Assembly (NCBI GenBank): GCA_910589415.1
Contig: OU342630.1
Coordinates: forward strand, 17,021,867 to 17,085,866
Direction of reading: 5' to 3'
Length of the DNA: 64,000 bases
Source of the DNA: Malachius bipustulatus
Lineage: Eukaryota; Arthropoda; Insecta; Coleoptera; Melyridae
The translations under genes were made by a program, and so were the position numbers. Of this stretch, positions 11,701-23,499 are shown piece by piece; the first letter of the stretch is position 1, and each line of letters starts with the position of its first letter. The notes under the pieces were generated by a model, which was not told the origin of the DNA, made no database searches, and worked only from the letters and a program-made list of their open reading frames with translations.

Positions 11701-12624
11701 ACAACTGCAAAAGAAAGACTAATAAGACGATCGGGAATAAATATGAACTCGCGTAACATTTGACGTTGATTTGTTACCGAACGACCAAACCCACTAATGT
11801 TACTGGCAGGTGGAAGGTAATAAGGGGCCCCCATTCATTGATTCATCTTCAAAATATTGAATCAAATTTGCCACCATCTGTTAGACTTCTTTACTTAAAT
11901 AGGTACTTTGGCATTTTACTTTATCTTATAAGATAATCTCTATCACTTTCGTTAAATTTAATTTTATTTTATAAAAATACAAATTAAGTCTCAAAACGGA
12001 CAGATATAAACAGAAAAAAAATAATTTAAGTATTTTGGATAAAAAAGTTGACAACAAAGCGAAGATGATGTAATCGAATATTAAATTTATTGTTTCTGAA
12101 TACTGCTAATATCAAAATTGTTTAATTGGTCTCTTTGATAACCTTCAAATTCTACTTGTCAATTTAGTGACACAATGTTCGATGTTACAACATAGCATAA
12201 ACAAATATGTCCTTGGCAGACTCTTTAGAAATGAATCAGGATTCATTGTACTTTATTTACAGTTCAAATAGAAAAATAAAGTTGATTTCTTGTTTTTTTT
12301 TCTAAACGTTGGACTGAAACTTTATAAACGCCATCTTGTAGAGCTAAAAAAGTACCAATGAGAAAGTGTTCTTTGTTCTTTTATATCTTTCCGAATAACG
12401 AAATAACTTCACCAAAAAAATAAAAAACGAAATCGAAAGATTTCGGGTTTTTTTCGAATGTAATCTCCGAATCTAAGCGAATGTATACGGAATTTCCTGC
12501 TTTTGTCAACGGAATATTAATGACCACTAAATTTCATAACTTTTTGCTATTCTGAACGACCCTGTATTTCTTAGAATTTCCGAGATCCTCATGCTGTTCA
12601 TTCTTATCCTGGGCGCCCTGTATA
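8753..12624. other. 3.9-kb stretch without a recognisable gene
   Basis: No conserved protein or tRNA was recognised. There is a short CTCGTCT-type low-complexity patch at about 9685-9755, several poly-A runs near 10090 and 10155, and AT-rich filler. Short open frames in this stretch show no family motif. Confidence 0.4.
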
Positions 12625-13580
12625 CAGGTGGTTAACAATTTAATGCTCACCATTGGGATCTCGGAAACGGTAAAAGATACAGGGTCGATTAAATTAGAGA
12701 AAAGTTGCACAATTTTATGCCTATTAAGAATCTGAAAGACAATTTATGGAAACTTCAGGCGTTGTTGAAATATCCTGAAAAAACTAAAAAATTGAGATTT
12801 CTTATTTCAATCATATCTTTTTTATTATTGGAAAGAAATTAAAATATTTTTGTAGGTTTACATAAGTCATCAAGGGGTATCATCTGTCATTTTCAAAATT
12901 TTCAAGGACTACTAGATCCCAGAGTTTTCATAGTCAACTTTTGTTTTTCTTATGGCCGCCATATTGTTTTTTCGTGTCATTCGCTAAAAAAAATCAAGGA
13001 AACAATCTATTAAATTCAAAAAAAATTCTTAAAAATTTTATTCATTAGGTATTCGAAAAAAAAGGAAAATGATTTTTCACCGAATAACGTCAATATGACG
13101 TTGCAACGTGACATTGCTTGCCTTATAGGTTTTTTATGACATTCGGTTGAACAAAGGTAATTTTTCGACAAAAGAAGAACAAAAATTAAAAAAAAAAATT
13201 TTTAATGCCACGAAATGCGATTGACACGAAAAAACAATATGGCGGCCATAAGAAAAACAAAAGTTCACTATGAAAACTCTGGGATCTAGTAGTTCTTGAA
13301 AATTTTGGAAATGACAGATACCTTTTGATGACTTATGTATATGTAAACCTACAAAAATATTTCAATTTCTTTTCAATAATAAAAAAGATATTATTGAAAT
13401 AAGAAATCTCCATATCTCAGTTTTTTCAGGATATTTCAGCAACGCCTGAAGTTTCCATAAAATTTCTTTCAGATTCTTAATAAGCATAAAAGTGTGCAAC
13501 TTTTCTCTAATTTAACCGACCCTATATCTTTTACCGTTTCCGAGATCCCAATGGTGAGCATCGAATTGTTAACCAGCCTG
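12625..13580. mobile_element. 0.96-kb foldback element, TA-flanked
   Basis: The left end is CAGGTGGTTAACAATTTAATG and the right end is CGAATTGTTAACCAGCCTG, with TA on both sides (12623-12624, 13581-13582). Long arms carry GATCTCGGAAACGGTAAAAG and, deeper, CCCAGAGTTTTCATAGTCAAC with TTATGGCCGCCATATTG, each mirrored in the right half. The centre is near 13105. It shares its interior with the element at 54579-55583, so the two belong to one family with different outer ends. Confidence 0.85.
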
Positions 13581-13945
13581 TATTTCTCAAAAATCACGTT
13601 TTTCAGATTTTAAAAACGCATCTGTATCTACATATGTTTCGATATTATTGAACGACATTTTTTTGCTCTTTTAAAACTTTCAGAATGACGTTTGATTTTT
13701 TTTATTTTCGTTAAAAAATCTCCTAAAGTCGCGTTACTTCCACTTACAGGTGGCCCTTCAAATTTCAAAAAAAAAGAAAAAAACGTCCATGAGTCGCAGT
13801 TTTCAATCTAAGGGACTGATTTTTGTGGGAGTATGATATCCACAATGATGAGTGGTCTGTTATTGCAGTTGAGCAAAATTGATTAAGTTTCAAAATGGCA
13901 ATCTTTTGAATTATAGGAAAAATTGCTATTTTTTGAACCCCTGTA

Positions 13946-14535
13946 CAGGGTGGTCCATCCTCGCGTAATTATCCCATAGTGGCCTTACCTCTCAAGATAG
14001 AAAAAAAGATTTTAGTAAAAAGTTTTATGGTTTGAGGTGACGTATAACCAATAATTATTTTCAGCTTTACAGGTGTCCTATTTTAAAGGGGTGGAGGAAA
14101 CGTCAATTTTTTAAATCGAACACCCTATATATTTAAATTTGTGACGAGTAATTTATGAGTTATAAACAAATTAAAATCGCAATTTTACATTTTCAAAGCA
14201 GCTTAGATTGAAAACGGTTGAAGATATCAGAAAACGATGTCGCTATCTTAACTTTTCGTCGCTATCTTACTCGTTACAAATTTGAACTGTAAAAAACATT
14301 TCTATTACATTTTTTCAGTCAATCTGAAAATGTAAAAAGAAATAGCGGGTACCTATTCGATTTAAAAAATTGACGTTTCCTCCACCCCTTTAAAATGGGA
14401 CATCCTGTATAACTGAAAATAATTTTAGGTTATAGGTCTCCTCCGACCATAAAACTTTTTACTGAAATCTTTTTTTCTATCTTAAGCGTTAAGGCCTCTA
14501 TGGGATAATTACGCGAGGATGGACCGACCACCCTG
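13946..14535. mobile_element. 0.59-kb foldback element, TA-flanked
   Basis: The left end is CAGGGTGGTCCATCCTCGCG; the right half returns CGCGAGGATGGACC before ACCACCCTG, with TA at 13944-13945 and 14536-14537. The arms continue inward (GTGGAGGAAACGTCAATTTT mirrored as AAAATTGACGTTTCCTCCAC). No coding sequence. Confidence 0.85.
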
Positions 14536-17500
14536 TATAAGCAAGATAGAAAAAAAATTTAAACCAAATTACCACGATTGGAAGAAAATTATTTTAAATT
14601 TGAGTTATTGGAGTAAAATTTGGATATTTTTCCATTAATAAGCCAGTGTCGTGGGTAGCAAAGGGTAAAAATGTCTATAACCATTTATGGGCACATTTCA
14701 ATGGGAATTGAACTGATATTTTTTCAGTAGATAACTATAACTACTAACAACCTTTAACCTGCAAAATTTTCAAGAAGCCAATAAGAAAAATGGCGGAGAT
14801 ATTCGAATTTATTTTACATGATGTTTGTTTCTCTGAAATTTCAAATTTTTCGATTTTTAAAACTCCCCTATAACTTTTTTTAAATTTAAAGGTAGTGTAA
14901 AAAAGTGAGGTTTTTAAATAAGCTAGCCAGTGGTTTGCATAGGAAAAGAGGCAAAATTATTGAATTTTGCCATTTTTTTTTATTTTGTTAGAAATTTTAA
15001 AAATCCATATTATGGCACGTTTCAAACGAAAGGAATAAAAAATTTCATAGTAAACCACTACGCTAATATGACTTAACCATGGAAAATTTCAGAAAGCCAT
15101 TTTAAAGAAGGGCGAAAAAATTGAGTCGCATAAAAATACACTATTTACGTGATTGACGAGCAAGAGTTTTTTTTTATATCACATCTTGAAAAATCCTGAG
15201 ATCCATCACTAATATTCTTATTTGTTTCAGGTATTCCAAAGACCAAGGGTTCTAAACATTGTGTTCAAGAACTTGGAAATACCAGTGCTCAGGCATAAGG
15301 AGCATTTTTGTATAAAATGCCTCATTTAGTTCAGTATTTACCAAAATCACACTGATATAAAATTCGGTTGTACAAACAAAACAATGTATTTTATCTCAGT
15401 TGATCAATGCGTACATAAGACTTTTTCAATTTTGTTCTTTCACATTAACTTTATCACCATCAAAATGCAATATTTTATTTTATTATGAAATTGCCTTATT
15501 TTTAGGAGTTGTATGATAGTGTATTATTAATCATTACATTATCTGTGATGATTGTGATGATATCCAAATGTCAATTAGTATTCATACTATTTGTTAACTA
15601 AGGATTTTAAAAGGAACACGGTAATAATATAGGTATATGCAAGCTATGAAATTGTGATCAATATATTTTACGAATAATTCTTAGCTGCATTTATAAACAA
15701 TATCACTTTAATTTTTTGATTTTTTACAAGAAATGTATAATGAAAAAAGACACACGAGGAACAGTAGTCTCATAGCTCGAGTCGAAGCCTAAATCAAAGT
15801 TACTAATAAAATAATAGTTCGTAGACTGTTTTAAATTATCTTAGGGATCGAAGAGTTCAAACTATGCTCCATCTCAATTTACCTACTTATTTTTCAGTAT
15901 TATTAATCTTTCTTGGAATAAATCAAACTCTTCGATTTCATACTTGTCAATGGAGAATTATCTTAAAAAAGGTACTGTTCTAAGAAAGGTGGGTGGTCCA
16001 AGTCAAACAAAGACTTTTCATCAAATGACTTAAGGATTTTTTCTCAACTTCTTGAAATTTTTTATTCATTGTACTGTTTTGTTTTATTTATCATACTGAC
16101 TAGTTAATTACATTTTGTAACGGAAAACATACGACTGTCAATATGGAAAGGGACTTTAAAAACCAGAAATCATTCATAGTTCTTTTTGTTTTCTCTTTCA
16201 ACCACGCATAAGTTGGTCAAAATTCTAAGACAAATTACTTTTATGATTGTTTTATAATGGTGACTTTTGAAGATCTCAGATGTTTTTTCATAACAGTATC
16301 TTACATTTATTTGAATAGGTCGTATAATAATCATTCCTCTAATGTTTCCACTTCTCATATTTGACACACTTTTTATACTTAATAATAATTATTATTAATT
16401 ACTACTACTTTACCGCATGCTCTTCATTTTTGGCCACCAATAATAGGTGTCAGTTTTATGCTTCTTATCAACAGGGATCTAATCTGATATTGGTGGAGTA
16501 CCTATTTGATAAATTAATGGACCAATTTTTGAACTAATGTTACCTCAACACTATAATAATTGCATCATATCTGATACTCTTCCGCTTATAATATACCTAC
16601 CTAAACAAATTAATTTTAAATGATGTGCCATTTATATAGATCAACAAAATATATGATATAAATTGTTTATGAATGTAGCTTTTTTATCCAGGTTATTGTA
16701 TAAAAATATGATAGTTTGATTAGCTGAATGAAACCGAGCTTTCAAACAATGTATTATATTATTCCCTCGGGTGGCCTGAATATTATTTTCGGGTTGCTAT
16801 GTTATAGAGATTTATGTGCAAGTTGTTGCTAGACTATTTTATTTATATTATTTTATTTCCTGATAATTATAGTTATACTCTGTACAGTACATAATTACTT
16901 TAGTTAGATGTTATTGTAGACCGTAGTATAGATAGTAGAAAAAATTAATACCTGTAAAGTTACTCAGTATTCCACGAGCAATACTGTAGGAGTAAAAAAT
17001 AAACTCGTTTAAATTATTAAAACTATTTCTCTCAAGCCCTACCTATATAATGAAATACAGAAATCATACAGGTATCCCAGATTTTATTGTCCAGCATGTG
17101 GATACTAATTACTACCGTAATCGCAAAATCCCGATATTGTCGAAATACAGTGACGTTTTTCTTAAAAAAAAGTGAATAATCTGGAATTCGGTGCTCATCA
17201 GTGGTAATTCGACAAATCATATATCGGAATTATTTCTACCGGGAATATCTTGGCAACTAAAGCATTTTGTATCTCTGTACCTACTAAATCGCATTACTGA
17301 TGTTTTTCAATTAAAGTTGGCTATCTTGCCGTTTTACTTAAATAGGGCGAAAATACAGTTTTGAGAAAATGTAATTTAAATAGTTTTTTGACGAACTGTG
17401 TATTAATAATCTAAGGCGATTAATAATCGAGATATACGCGTGAGTGATAGCGAGCACGTTAAGGTTTGAGATTATTATTCGCTTTTTAATAGACGAGCTA

Positions 17501-17859
17501 GGTACTACACTTTTCCGTCGACTGTGGTTGGCAGAGTTTTTTCTTCTTCTTCGACATACATTAAATTTAATTTATTCACTGTGTAACTCTGTGACACTCG
17601 TTTACTGTTTGTTGGTTAAAGGTAGCGTCTTATGTAACCGACAAACAATTACATTTCCGTGGCAACACTTGGTTGAACAATCTCAAGAGTTATTGTCAAT
17701 CGAATAAAACTTTCATTTGACCAAAAATCGTCGAATCTTAAATATCTGCGTGCGGTCGACTGCAGGAGTTCATTTTGTTCACTTTCAGTCTTAATATAAT
17801 AAAAAAAAGTATAATACCGCTTCAAACAAACCTACACCTTGAAGCGAAAGTACTCTGAC
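14536..17859. other. 3.3-kb stretch without a recognisable gene
   Basis: The early part (14600-15180) has the style of repeat interiors (short AAAATTT-rich blocks, a CCAGTGTCGTGGGTAGCAAAG motif). No transposase or host exon was recognised. Some GC-richer DNA at 17390-17780 resembles a regulatory region, but I cannot tie it to a gene. Confidence 0.35.
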
Positions 17860-18611
17860 CTATTCTGTCGCTTAAAATCAGAGAGGATAAAAAGTCAGCT
17901 AGTAACAAAAGTATTAAGATTACTTGGCAGGTAATTAGTGAGCTTACTGGCAAAAGCACAACAAATAAAAGGACTCTGCCTGAGGGTGGGTTGAGGGATG
18001 TTTCGAATTCTCTGAATTGTTTCTTCTCACATTCCTCAGGAAATTTGCAAAAAGTTTTTTTTTTAGTTTATTTATTTATGGTCCTTAGAAACAAAAAGTT
18101 TATATCAGGAACCTATGAAATAATTTTCTAATAAAATTAACAGTAAGTAATTACTGTATCATAGTTTCCACCGGGGACTATGTTTCTGGGGTCAGTGTGA
18201 ATCCTAGGTCGATATTATATCGAGGTCCGCAACAGAGGATGAAATAATCACCATCACAAAACAGCTTGAGAGTAAGAAAACCTCTGGGGAGGATGAGATA
18301 CCTTTCTTAATTAAGAAGGTTATTTACAGTATCGTCAAACCATTAACCACTATCATAAACTGCTCATTGAGGGAGGGAATTTTTCCACAAGACTTAAAAA
18401 ATGCAAAGGTTGTCCCAATGTTCAAGAAGGGTGACCCAAATAATTTGGGAAATTACAGACCATTAAGCATTCTCTCCAGTTTCTCAAAGTTATTTGAGCG
18501 GGTTATTTACAATAGAATTCTGAACTTCTTTACTACCTTCAACCTATTCAGACCTTTTGAGCATGGCTTCTTGAAGAACAGATCTGTTGAGACGGCTGTG
18601 TCAACAGGACT

Positions 18612-19430
18612 AAGGGTAAAAACATAGTAGAACGACGAGACTAGAGGCACAGCGACGAGGTAAGCGACGATATAAGCGACGAGACATGAGACATGCACAT
18701 AGTGAGGAGACAGAAGTTGCGATTTACTGTTTTGACTTTTCAAACTCAATTCAGTATGAACAATGTTCTCCGACAGTGAAGATGAAATTTTGTTCGATAA
18801 TGCCGCGCTTCGCGGGCTTATTGCAATGGGAAGTTTGGACAGAACTTCTGTTACTTCTGTACATCCTATTAATAAAGTACGCAAACGGTTTGGACAGTAC
18901 CTACCATACATTATTTTCTGAGCTCAAGCAACACCCAGACCGATTTTTTGAATATTTGAGAATGGAAATTGCCACGTTTAACTATAATTATTCCATAATG
19001 CACGCCTCTTGAACACGGAGATTATTATTATATTCACTTGCTCAGCCATTGAGTATGTAGTACGTACACTCTACAAGTCATCAGGTTATTAAATAATTAT
19101 TTTTTTTTGACAAATTTTGTCAAAAAAATCAAATTTGTCAACGCGACAATAAATGTAATTTTTATCTCGACGCGCATCGCCTCGCTTGTCTCGTCGCTTA
19201 GTACTGCGTCAACCGCTTCACTATGTTTGGCTTCATTACCATACAAGATTAAATAAAAGCCGCGTCGCTTACCTCGTCGCTGTGCCTCTAGCCTCGTCGT
19301 TCTACTATGTTTTTACCCTTACCTCTATTGTCGCTTACCTCGTCGCTGTGCCTCTAGCCTCGTCGTTCTACTATGTGATTATCGTGCATAATCAGAATTA
19401 TGCACGATAATATAATAACCCTTTGAATAC
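18612..19430. mobile_element. PIF/Harbinger-derived element inside the LINE
   Basis: The left end is GGGTAAAAACATAGTAGAACG with GAGGCACAGCGACGAGGTAAG behind it. The mirrored block (CTTACCTCGTCGCTGTGCCTC, then CGTTCTACTATGTTTTTACCC) occurs at about 19269-19318. A second partial copy of that right block follows (19335-19375), then a small hairpin and the LINE resumes. The single surviving coding piece is Harbinger-like. Exact target bases are unclear because of the duplicated right end. Confidence 0.65.
18763..19011 (+). pseudogene. PIF/Harbinger transposase N-terminal fragment
   Basis: The frame from ATG at 18763 reads MFSDSEDEIL, then HPINKVRKRFGQY. After a frameshift near 18900 it reads LFSELKQHPDRFFEYLRMEI and ATFNY. 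This matches the N-terminal region found before the DDE domain in insect Harbinger transposases (a hallmark 'F-F-x-Y-x-R-M' stretch). The DDE nuclease and the partner Myb-like protein are absent. It is a leftover in a deletion derivative; the gene is dead. Confidence 0.6.
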
Positions 19431-19990
19431 ATAACGGAAATTATGGAGGCCTTTGAAAGAAGGGAACTTGTTTGCGGGTTGTTTGTAGACCTGTCAAAAG
19501 CATTTGACTCAGTCAATCATGATCAGCTTTTATCTAAACTTTACGATTATGGCATCAGAGGTGCCGCCCATCTATGGATTAGATCATATTTAACTAGTCG
19601 ATATCAGAGAGTATTCTTGCAGAATGATGGCGAGAGGGTCCAATCTGACGGATTGCATGTAGATCTAGGTGTCCCACAGGGTACTATCCTTGGTCCACTT
19701 CTTTTTGTAATTTTCATTAATGACTTGTTTAAGTCAGTTACTATTCCTGGTTCAACATTGATTAATTATGCAGATGATACCAATTTGTTGATTGTAGCGG
19801 ACACGGCCTCTTTACTGCGAGCCCGTCACTGATCAATTTGAGAAAACATCTCAATGATTTTCTGACAATGGACTCACAATTAATGGGGGGAAGACGCAGT
19901 GCGTGGTCTTCAAAACTCATCTTAATAGATCTCAGATTTCCTAATGTTTTAACACTTAACGGCGATAGAATACAAATTTGCGACAATTGC

Positions 19991-20251
19991 AGAATGCTTG
20001 TTTATAATTAATTCCGAGTTTATAGGTAATTTTTTCAATGACCGTGATAAAAATTAATGGAAAATTAAGGTTACTGTAATGTCTGTAATGTCTGAAACGG
20101 ATACCATATAATTCATAAATTTTTTTTTCCCACAAAACCTTTTTACAGAGGAATTGAGAATGTTGGAAATTGATAGCATACCTAAATCTGAACAAAATTT
20201 CAAGTTTGGTAACCGCCTAAGCTCAACTTAGAATATAAAAAATATTCAAAT
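19991..20251. other. Unassigned stretch
   Basis: AT-rich; no gene or repeat recognised. Confidence 0.3.
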
Positions 20252-20466
20252 GCCGTCATTACTATGGAAATAAAAATAATAACAATACCATCTAACCCGA
20301 ACTTATTCACATGTTCAGTGGAGTGTTGCCACCTTTTTTTTACAAAAATGGTCATATCTTTGGAAGAAAAGAACTTACAAAACTGCAGTAAGAAAATTTA
20401 CCACTCTTAAAAAGTGAAGTTTACCGCAGGATGCTCCGAGAGCGCTAGTTACTGATCAGCCTGTAT
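20252..20466. repeat. Dispersed repeat, copy 1 (second copy at about 49175-49402)
   Basis: It shares a long run of blocks with 49175-49402: AACTTATTCACATGTTCAGTG, AAAATGGTCATATCTTTGGA (one mismatch), GATGCTCCGAGAGCGCTAG (variant) and a CCTGTATAC-type end. It is probably one arm of a CAGGGTG-class element. Confidence 0.65.
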
Positions 20467-20731
20467 ACTAAAATAATTCATTAATAGAAAATCATGCATT
20501 AATGAATGTCATTAACTGACGATTTTCTATCAACGATCGAAATAGTTTTAACCTGGTATACAGAGTGTCCGGGAAAATGTGAGAAATCTCTCGGAATCAG
20601 ATAGAACATTAAAATAAAGATGACAAGAAGTTCCCATAATTTTTTTTCCTAGCGGCCCTCCCTATGGAGATACAGCCTCCTAAAGGACGTCATTGGAAAT
20701 CAATTTTTATTGAATAACTTTTGAACTACAT

Positions 20732-20882
20732 ATGCCCGTATTCACAAAGCGTTCTGGTCCTGTAATATCTCAAAAATAATTAAATAAATGAGATGGAGAT
20801 ATACAGTTTATTATCATTAGAATGAGATGGAGATAACTGATTACGAAATTATTTGGTAATTATCGTTTGTGAATACGGGCAT
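20732..20882. repeat. 150-bp MITE, family CCCGTATTCAC, copy B
   Basis: The right end is CGTTTGTGAATACGGGCAT; the left end is ATGCCCGTATTCACAAAGCG followed by TTCTGGTCCTG, a sub-family feature shared with copy D (58568). The internal GAGATGGAGATATACAG block is conserved. Confidence 0.85.
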
Positions 20883-20949
20883 AATAAAATTTAATGAAAA
20901 TGTAATGTGATAAACAGTAGTAAATAAATACTGCCCCTAAAACATAAAT

Positions 20950-22050
20950 TAGCTTGTTTAGTTTACCCGAGAAATTCTGCTTGTGGCTTGCGAGAGTTAT
21001 CTCGGAGATCGTTCATTACAAGTGGCAGTCGATGGAGTTCTTTCTGAGACCTTTTCTATCAATGCCGGTGTGCCTCAGTGATCTCTTTCTAATATTTATA
21101 AACGACTTGCTTGAAACAACAAAAAATCCAATATACAGTTTTGCCGACGACAGTACCCTCATATCTTCTTATACGTTAGATGCGCGAACATCTGCCATTC
21201 GACGCACAGACTCGCAGGGAGCAAGAAGTTGCCATACTTAACAATGACTTACAAGACATTCTAACTTGGGGCGATAGAAACCAAGTCCAATTTAATGCTG
21301 GAAAAAACCAAGCAGTCATCATCTCCAAAAAAAAAACGTTTTGGAGCCAGATATGATGATGGCGGGACACTCTCTTACCCCAGCGTCATCTCTTCGTTTA
21401 CTTGGAGTGAGCCTCGGAGAGAACATGTCTTGGCATGATCATGTTGCAGGTCTGGCGAAGAGTGCTTCTCAAAAACTTGGAACACTCTTCCGCACGAAGA
21501 AATTTTATACACCGCAACAGCTTCTCCTCTTATACAAGGCTCAAATCCGACCATCCTTAGAGTACTGCTCACATGTTTGGAGCTCAGCTCCCAAACATAC
21601 GTTGAGACTACTCGACTCTATTCAGAAAAGAGCCATCCGCTTGATTAGGGACCCAGATTTGACAAAAAATTTAGACACTCTCGAACATCGAAGAGTAGCT
21701 GACCTGAGTCTGTTTTACAGATATTTTAATGGAAAGTGTTCAAAAGACGTGGCCCGCTTGATCCCACCAAGAACAAGACCGGGCAGAATTCACGTCGAGC
21801 CGCAGACGCTTATCCGTATCAGGTTCAGCTCGTTACACCTCGTACCACTCTATTTCAGACTTCTTTCATGTATAGAACCGCATCACTTTGGAATAGCATT
21901 CCAATAAAGGGCGTGTTTCATGAAGTATACAACCTACAGAGATTCAAGGCCAACGTGAATCGATATCTCCGCTCATGCACCGCTCCCAGAGCGTCATGGG
22001 GATTTTCCTGCAGTGCATGTGCATTTTCAATAAAAAAAAAACAGGGGCGG
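20950..22050 (+). pseudogene. Jockey-like LINE ORF2, 3' half
   Basis: A decayed RT palm (an FADDST box near 21140, with FLIFINDLLETT just before) leads into an RT-thumb and C-terminal region. The latter includes LRLLGVSLGENMSWHDHV, IRPSLEYCSHVWSSAP and LLDSIQKRAIRLI, the usual end of Jockey-type ORF2 proteins. After a frameshift near 21780 the frame continues as LWNSIPIKGVFHE (21885-21930). Several stops and frameshifts make it inactive. The 5' part (endonuclease) is missing, as usual in 5'-truncated LINEs. A CAATAAAAAAAAAA run at about 22027 looks like the poly(A) end. Confidence 0.85.
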
Positions 22051-22209
22051 ACTAGGTTGTACATTTTTAACACCCTGCATGATAAGGAGTTAAAAAAAAA
22101 CAAATTTGAATACCTTGAACATTAAGCTACAGAAAAGGTACTCTTGTTGTATTCCTTGTCGATAAAATGAACCGTTGTCGAGAAACAAAATATAATAAAA
22201 GAATTACAG

Positions 22210-22423
22210 CCAGTATTATAAAGGCCTATTAAGCTAAGAGGCAGGTTTCGGTGACTATTTTTAAAGCTTATATCGGCGTCAAGTTACTTTTATTAAAATT
22301 TTTGTAATCTTTCAAGCCAAGAATCACTAAACTCCTATATTTCCCACCTAGAGTCGATACCTTTTCTAGAAACGGCCTCAGAAATCTGCCCGTTTACTTA
22401 ATGAGCCTTTATAATACCCACTG
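22210..22423. repeat. 214-bp inverted-end element, family ACAGTGGGTA-TTATAAAGGC
   Basis: The left part CAGTATTATAAAGGCCTATTA and GAGGCAGGTTTCGGTGAC pairs with the right part GAAATCTGCCCG and GAGCCTTTATAATACCCACTG. One arm of the same family is at 7127. It sits between the left mariner end and the transposase start. Confidence 0.65.
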
Positions 22424-22453
22424 TTCAAATATCTTGGTAGATTTAATTCGTTA

Positions 22454-22636
22454 ATGGGATACACACTTAGCGAGTATGCAGATATGCATCTTATGTACGG
22501 TTTTGTATCTTGCTATGCTTTGGAAGCAAGAAGGTTGTATGAAGAAAGATATCCTAATCGCAATATTCCAAATCAGAAAACATTTAAGCGACTTGACCAA
22601 CCTCTAAGAGTGGGGGTGAGCGATTCAAGGTAATAA
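22454..22636 (+). pseudogene. Mariner transposase, N-terminal piece
   Basis: From ATG at 22454 the frame reads MGYTLSEYADMHLMYG, RRLYEERYPNRNIPNQKTF, as in the DUF4817 helix-turn-helix domain at the start of many insect mariner-type transposases. This domain binds the element ends. The frame is lost just before the inserted element at about 22653. The catalytic part continues at 23500. Confidence 0.8.
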
Positions 22637-22652
22637 GGTAACATTATTTACT

Positions 22653-23468
22653 CTCTGTACACTGAGAGTTGTCCGTTGTCATGCCACACTGATTCTGACT
22701 AAACAATTTCATTTAATTCGATTTGAATCGTACACTTATTTCTAAGTCGAACCAGATGTGGTATCGCAGTTCGTGTCAGTGGCGTGTGTTGAGGAATAAT
22801 GAATATCCTATAAATATATTATTTCGACAAGTTATTGACGAATAAGTAGTGCCTTGCAACTTTTTAATAACAAATATTATATAATGCAAGTAAATAATAA
22901 GAATGATATTAATTATTGTTATCATCATGATATAAATATCATGTCACCTACCTGCTGGTTGCCGTTTAAAAGAAAGACAGAATAACACCCACCTCCGTTT
23001 TCTTATTTGCAAGTAAAATATTCCAGCAATTTAACCACAAGTCCACGTACAAGGGAGTTCAATCGTTTCCCAGGCAAAACAAGGAAATAGATTTTTAGGC
23101 ATTCGCGAAATTAAGTTACTCATAGTTTATCACACCGTACAATATAACACAGGAATTCTGCTAATTTCGTATTAAAAACGTTTCAAATAACAAATCCCAT
23201 CAGTATATTTACCGCTGACACTGACAGTACTGATAGTAGCGACGACATCTTATCGTAATATCGTATCAATCTAAGCGTATCAAGACGCGAGTCGATACTT
23301 CCGTCTCACTCTCGCTGATCTTTTTAGAATTGCTGACGATTCAAACGTATTTCTGACAATACGTCCCATTTTAACTCGATTGACTATGCAATGCAATAGA
23401 AGGAGTAAGAAACATAACGAGATGATGTATTCTTAGTTATCACAACAGACAACTCTCAGTGTACAGAC
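22653..23468. mobile_element. 0.8-kb non-autonomous DNA element (family R), copy 1
   Basis: The inverted ends are TGTACACTGAGAGTTGTC and GACAACTCTCAGTGTACA. TTTACT lies directly outside both ends (22647-22652, 23469-23474) and may be the target duplication. The interior matches a second copy at about 36677-40008 over long blocks, for example CACTTATTTCTAAGTCGAACC, CTACCTGCTGG and TTCAATCGTTTCCCAGGCA. No transposase was recognised in either copy, so its superfamily is open. Confidence 0.75.
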
Positions 23469-23499
23469 TTTACTTTCTTTAATTCTTTAGGAAAGGTTG

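Larger units (their letters stand above)
17860..19990 (+). pseudogene. Non-LTR retrotransposon ORF2 remnant, split by insertions
   Basis: Pieces of one LINE ORF2 lie in order. About 17900-18050 (WQVISELTGKSTTNK) is the linker before the RT. Then 18250-18612 has fingers motifs (FPQDLKNAKVVPMFKKGD, NYRPLSILSSFSKLFERV, EHGFLKNRSVETAVSTG). Then 19430-19990 has AFERRELVCGLFVDLSKAFDSV, GVPQGTILGPLLFVIFIND and the catalytic YADDT box, with a frameshift after. The endonuclease is not visible. The ORF is broken by an insertion near 18060-18200 and by the Harbinger element at about 18612-19430. Its style is Jockey/CR1-like, a family-level guess. It is certainly inactive. Confidence 0.85.

Noticed and set aside
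11571..11834. Minus-strand frame of 87 codons
   Set aside because: No recognisable motif or splice context; treated as chance.
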